This document shows positions 60,830 to 64,000 of a stretch of 64,000 nucleotides of DNA, piece by piece; position 1 is the first letter of the stretch; every line of letters starts with the position of its first letter. Source of the stretch: Microtetraspora sp. NBRC 13810. Its GTDB lineage: Bacteria > Actinomycetota > Actinomycetes > Streptosporangiales > Streptosporangiaceae. The stretch lies in NCBI RefSeq assembly GCF_030268685.1, contig NZ_BSRQ01000021.1, forward strand, positions 62,001 to 126,000, given 5' to 3'. A model generated the notes under the pieces. It was not told the origin of the DNA. It searched no databases and was given only the letters and a program-made list of their open reading frames with translations. The translations under genes were made by a program, and so were the position numbers.

Positions 60830-61414
60830 ATGACTGCACCACCTGACGCCAAGGACGTGCTGGAGGACGTCACTGTGGTCGAGCGGTCGCTGGACGATCC
60901 CGAATTGTTCGCCCTCCTGTACGACCGGTACTTCACCGAGGTCTACCGTTATCTGGCCGCCCGGCTCGGCAGCGAGCAGGCCGAGGATCTGGTCGCGGAC
61001 GCCTTCCTGCTCGCGTTCAACGGCAGGAGCGGCTTCGACCCACGGCGGGGCACCGTACGGTCGTGGTTATTCGGGATCGCCACGAACGTCGTGGCCCGGC
61101 ACCGCCGCAGAGAGGGCCGCCGCCTGAACGCGCTGAGCAAGGTCGCGGCCGAGGAATCCGCCGACGGACACGAGGACGGGCTAACCTCGCGGCTCGCGGC
61201 GCAGGCCAGCCGGCCGGAGCTCGTCCGAGGGCTGAAGGGGCTGGCGAAAGGTGATCGCGACGTGGTGTTCCTGCTGGTGTTCGGTGGGCTGGGCTATGAG
61301 GAGATCGCCACGGCCCTGGACATACCGGTGGGGACCGTCGGGTCCCGGATCAACAGGGCGCGCAAGAAGCTGCGCAAGGCGCTGGGCGACGTCAACCCGA
61401 TCGGAGAGTGGTGA
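60830..61414 (+). CDS. ECF-type RNA polymerase sigma factor
   Basis: 194 residues: region 2 ([60 protein letters not shown]) and region 4 ([40 protein letters not shown]). ATG 60830 lies 4 bases after an AAGGA. Overlap with the following membrane protein gene (TGATG) is the standard arrangement for this sigma type and CU044_5270-like proteins. Confidence 0.93.
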   Translation: MTAPPDAKDVLEDVTVVERSLDDPELFALLYDRYFTEVYRYLAARLGSEQAEDLVADAFLLAFNGRSGFDPRRGTVRSWLFGIATNVVARHRRREGRRLNALSKVAAEESADGHEDGLTSRLAAQASRPELVRGLKGLAKGDRDVVFLLVFGGLGYEEIATALDIPVGTVGSRINRARKKLRKALGDVNPIGEW

Positions 61415-62472
61415 TGGACGAGCTGAAGCTGATCGAGGCCGTGTTCACGGAGCCCGAGCCCACGCCGGAGGCGGCGGCGAAGGGGCGTGACCGCTTCCTC
61501 CGTTTGACCCGCGAGGCACAGGCGTCACGGTCGCGCCGTCCGCGCCGCAGGTGGTCGGCCGCGCCGCCGATCCGGCGCGTCGCCCTGGTCGGCGCCATGG
61601 CGGTGATGCTCACCGGCGGCATCATCGTCACCCAGGTGAGCCTGGGTGGCTCCGACCCGCGTACCCCCGGATATCTGATCGCCGCCCCTCCGGCCGACGC
61701 TCAGGCCCTGCTCACCCTGGCCGCACGGGCCGCCGCCGGCCGCCCCGACACGGTTCCGGCCCGCGGTCAGTACGTGCACACCAAGATGCTGGCCCAGCAC
61801 AGCTTGTACACCAAGGGCGAGTCGGGCCGGATGCTCTACACCAAGGTGCTGGTCAGCGAGGAGCGCTGGGAGGCCGCCGACGCGGGCAAGCCCTGGCTGA
61901 GCCGCAGCCAGAACCTGTCGGCCACGGGACCGGCGCCCCGGAAGTACTGGGACCACGGCGTCGAGGACATCGTGTCCGAGCCGGGAGCCTGTCCCGGCCA
62001 GCCGGCGTTCGCGCGGCTAGGCACCTGGCCGACGGACCCCGCCGAGGTACGCGCGAAGATCGTGGCCGACACGGGCGAGGAGCCGCTGCGCATCTGGCGC
62101 TCCCTCCAGCACCTGGTCCGCGAGTCCGTGGTACGGCCCAGCTTGAGCGCCGCGCTGTACCAGGCCGCCGCGGGGCTGGACGGCATCGGGCTCGTCCACG
62201 ACGCCGTGGACGTCGCCGGCCGCCCCGGCCTGGCCGTCGCCATGGACGAGGGCGACGGCACCCGGTCCGAGCTGATCTTCGATCGGAAGACCTACCGCTA
62301 CCTGGGCGAGCGCACGGTGAACACCAGGGACCGCAAGGTGAAAGTGTCCTCCGGCGGCGAGTACACCGAGAAGAAGGGCACGGTGAACGGCACCGCCGTG
62401 CTCGCCGTCGATCTCGCCCCCAGCTTGCCTGAGGTGTCGCCGAAGGCGTCCCGCATGAAGATCCCCTGCTGA
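61414..62472 (+). CDS. CU044_5270-like membrane protein coupled to the sigma factor
   Basis: 352 residues. An N-terminal cytoplasmic part with Arg-rich stretch ([17 protein letters not shown]) and one helix at about residues 60-80 ([20 protein letters not shown]) leads to a large extracytoplasmic domain ([67 protein letters not shown]). Proteins of this family regularly follow ECF sigma genes in Streptosporangiales and are thought to act as their surface partners, but no mechanism has been shown. Start at ATG 61414 overlaps the sigma stop. Confidence 0.85.
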   Translation: MDELKLIEAVFTEPEPTPEAAAKGRDRFLRLTREAQASRSRRPRRRWSAAPPIRRVALVGAMAVMLTGGIIVTQVSLGGSDPRTPGYLIAAPPADAQALLTLAARAAAGRPDTVPARGQYVHTKMLAQHSLYTKGESGRMLYTKVLVSEERWEAADAGKPWLSRSQNLSATGPAPRKYWDHGVEDIVSEPGACPGQPAFARLGTWPTDPAEVRAKIVADTGEEPLRIWRSLQHLVRESVVRPSLSAALYQAAAGLDGIGLVHDAVDVAGRPGLAVAMDEGDGTRSELIFDRKTYRYLGERTVNTRDRKVKVSSGGEYTEKKGTVNGTAVLAVDLAPSLPEVSPKASRMKIPC

Positions 62473-62569
62473 GACTTTTCCCCACCTGATCCGGCCTTTC
62501 CGGCCGTGAGCTCTGTTTCGCATGCCCTCGATCGATCCGGCATGCCCTCAAGGAAGAAGGAGAACATTC

Positions 62570-63442
62570 ATGTTCATCGCCAAGGCGGTCGCGGCCACCC
62601 TGCTCGCCGGCTCATTCGGCGGCCTCACCTCACCGCCGTCGGGGGACGCCGCCGCGCACGAGAAGCAGACGCGGCTGGAGGTCAGGCGCGTCGCCTGCAT
62701 GACGGAGAAGGGCCTGGACTACATAGCCTCGCCGGAGCCTCGGTACACGTGGCAGTCCGGGGAGCGGGAGCGGCTCGCGGGTGACCTGGAGGCGCTGCGG
62801 GCGTACCGGGCCAAGTACGGCTTCGGCGTCTGGGCGCCGAACGTTTATCCCAAGGACAGCGTCGTCAACCCCGTCCAGCAGGAGAACCCGAACAACAAGA
62901 TGCTGATGTCGCTCTCGGCCGGCCAGCTGAAGAAGTGGCGCGCCACCGATGAGTCCTGCTTCTCCCAGGCGGTCAAGGAGGTGCTGGGCAAGACCGTCAC
63001 CTCCCAGGAGGACTACTCCGACCAGCTCGAAGCGGCGGTGCGGAAGTCGTTGAGCGTCCTCGACCGGGACACGCAGCTCGTCCAGCTGGGCAAGCAGTTC
63101 GCCGCGTGCCTGGACGTCAGCCGGACCGAGCCGACCGCGCTGGACGGTCTGAGCCACACGAAGATCGTGCGGCAGGCTTCGGACGTCGCCAAGAAGGCGT
63201 GGCAGGGCGAGCGGCCCAAGGGCAGGACCGTCATCTTCCGGCCGAACCTGAAGCCCGCGCAGGCCAGGCCGTACTTGGACAAGGAGATCAAGGCGGCGCT
63301 GAAGGACCTGGAGTGCGGTAAGGGCTTCTATGCCGCCTACTCTCCCAAGGCCATGGAGATCACGTCGCGGGTCTATCAGGAGTTCGGCCGGGAGGGCGCG
63401 GCCCAGGCGATCCCGTCCCGGATCTACCGCAGGTTCGCCTGA
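62570..63442 (+). CDS. Secreted protein of unknown function
   Basis: 290 residues. A short N-terminal signal-like segment (MFIAKAVAATLLAGSFGGLT) is followed by a helical, charged protein with a few Cys (RRVACMTEKGLDYIA, DESCFSQAVKEVLGK, QFAACLDVSRTEPT, DLECGKGFYAAYS). The four spaced Cys could form two disulfides outside the cell. ATG 62570 is fixed by AAGAAGGAG directly upstream. It lies 97 bp after the membrane protein of the sigma pair, so it is possibly the unit's target or third member. No family recognised. Confidence 0.78.
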   Translation: MFIAKAVAATLLAGSFGGLTSPPSGDAAAHEKQTRLEVRRVACMTEKGLDYIASPEPRYTWQSGERERLAGDLEALRAYRAKYGFGVWAPNVYPKDSVVNPVQQENPNNKMLMSLSAGQLKKWRATDESCFSQAVKEVLGKTVTSQEDYSDQLEAAVRKSLSVLDRDTQLVQLGKQFAACLDVSRTEPTALDGLSHTKIVRQASDVAKKAWQGERPKGRTVIFRPNLKPAQARPYLDKEIKAALKDLECGKGFYAAYSPKAMEITSRVYQEFGREGAAQAIPSRIYRRFA

Positions 63443-63548
63443 CCGGCCACCCTCTGATCTGGCCATTGCCCCGCCCCCGTATCACCCTCCCGCCACGCGG
63501 CGTCGAGAAGTGATGTCAACTCACCGCACATCGACCATGAGAGAGCAG

Positions 63549-64000
63549 ATGAAATCAAGCCACGCGACCTTCGCCATGATCGTGGCGGTATCTGTCATCG
63601 CAAGCGGCACTTCGAGCGCCGCGCAGGCGGCCGAGCCGGTAGCTCCCGTGACCGGCGTGTCGGGCTCGGTGACGCTGCTGACCGGTGACCGGGTGACCGT
63701 CACAGCGAACGGTCACCGGATCGAGCCCGGGCCGGGCAGGGAACATCGCTTCGACGTCCAGCGCCGTCAGGGCCACCTGCGCGTCATTCCCGAGGATGCC
63801 AAACGGCTGCTGGCCGAGGGTCTGCTGGATGAGCGGTTGTTCGACGTCACGCAGTTGCTCACCTGGCGGTACGGCGACGCCTACAAGGCGGAGATACCGC
63901 TGATCGTGCAGTCCGCCGAGGGGAAGGCGGCGCAGGCGCTCAGCGGAGCGCGGCAGGGGAAGGAGTTCGCCGGGCTGGGGCTGGCCGGCATGAGCGTCTC
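63549..64000 (+). CDS. Large S8-family serine peptidase, N-terminus (cut by window end)
   Basis: The 150 residues visible comprise a signal peptide (ATFAMIVAVSVIASGTSSAA QAAEP) and the start of the N-terminal region SVTLLTGDRVTVTANG, RQGHLRVIPEDAKRLLAEGL and DVTQLLTWRYGDAYKAEIPL. The TLLTGDRVxV opening is typical of the 1,100-1,250-residue secreted actinobacterial S8 peptidases. The catalytic residues lie beyond the window. ATG 63549 has GAGAGAG upstream; the ATG at 63537 lacks a ribosome-binding site. A relic of the C-terminal part of apparently the same family lies at 1546-2402. Confidence 0.82.
   Translation, partial: MKSSHATFAMIVAVSVIASGTSSAAQAAEPVAPVTGVSGSVTLLTGDRVTVTANGHRIEPGPGREHRFDVQRRQGHLRVIPEDAKRLLAEGLLDERLFDVTQLLTWRYGDAYKAEIPLIVQSAEGKAAQALSGARQGKEFAGLGLAGMSV

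Overview
The window is GC-rich with short, often overlapping genes, abundant GTG starts, ATGA/GTGA/TGATG translational couplings, SigE/ECF sigma factors paired with membrane proteins, a Ser/Thr kinase, CGNR regulators and a MerB-like protein. This is typical of a large-genome actinomycete, probably of the Streptosporangiales (for example Nonomuraea or Streptosporangium; this is inference). No tRNA, rRNA, CRISPR array, insertion sequence or phage gene was recognised.

Layout. 1-17 kb is a patchwork. Intact genes (MFS efflux pump cut by the window edge, class-3 lipase, sigma factor plus coupled membrane protein, TPR protein, integral membrane protein, S33 peptidase, TetR, CGNR protein, Zn-alcohol dehydrogenase, O6-alkylguanine methyltransferase, protoglobin) are interleaved with many remnants of broken genes: LuxR-ATPase, S8 peptidase tail, MFS tail, TetR tail, cysteine hydrolase head, SDR, 2OG oxygenase, HAD dehalogenase, ArsR.

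17.0-31.5 kb is the most interesting region. It is a single minus-strand gene train (with one divergent gene) that combines a YcaO/E1-like/SagB azol(in)e RiPP pathway, a 36-residue cysteine-free precursor peptide, a CocE-type hydrolase, a pair of ABC half-transporters and a complete siderophore-type ABC importer (lipoprotein, two FecCD permeases, ATPase). Two 7-1-7 Fur-family boxes of the Zur type lie before the precursor and between the importer lipoprotein and a divergent beta-propeller gene. Together this predicts a ribosomally made metallophore, probably for zinc, with its own uptake system.

31.5-45.5 kb returns to the patchwork: remnants of STAND/TPR and WD40 proteins, Gfo/Idh and TetR tails, a serine hydrolase that has lost its active-site segment and a methyltransferase tail. 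Among them are an intact MacB-type ABC operon (adaptor, ATPase, permease, small lipoprotein) with a divergent two-component system, a tyrosine phosphatase-like protein, a second CGNR protein and a membrane Ser/Thr kinase with a poly-Asp tail.

45.7-55.3 kb is a nucleoside scavenging regulon: PfkB kinase, BMP-type lipoprotein, double ATPase, two permeases, nucleoside hydrolase and LacI regulator, with a divergent-end pair (MFS transporter and isochorismatase-like cysteine hydrolase). Near-identical 12-bp palindromes sit at both outer ends, so the LacI protein probably controls both units.

55.5-64 kb holds a MerB-like protein with the three catalytic residues in register, an ankyrin-type protein, an AraC regulator, a secreted seven-repeat PLL-type lectin, two remnants, an ECF sigma factor coupled to a CU044_5270-like membrane protein, a secreted protein of unknown function and the start of a large S8 peptidase. 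The broken S8 tail at 1.5-2.4 kb appears to belong to the same family as this last gene.
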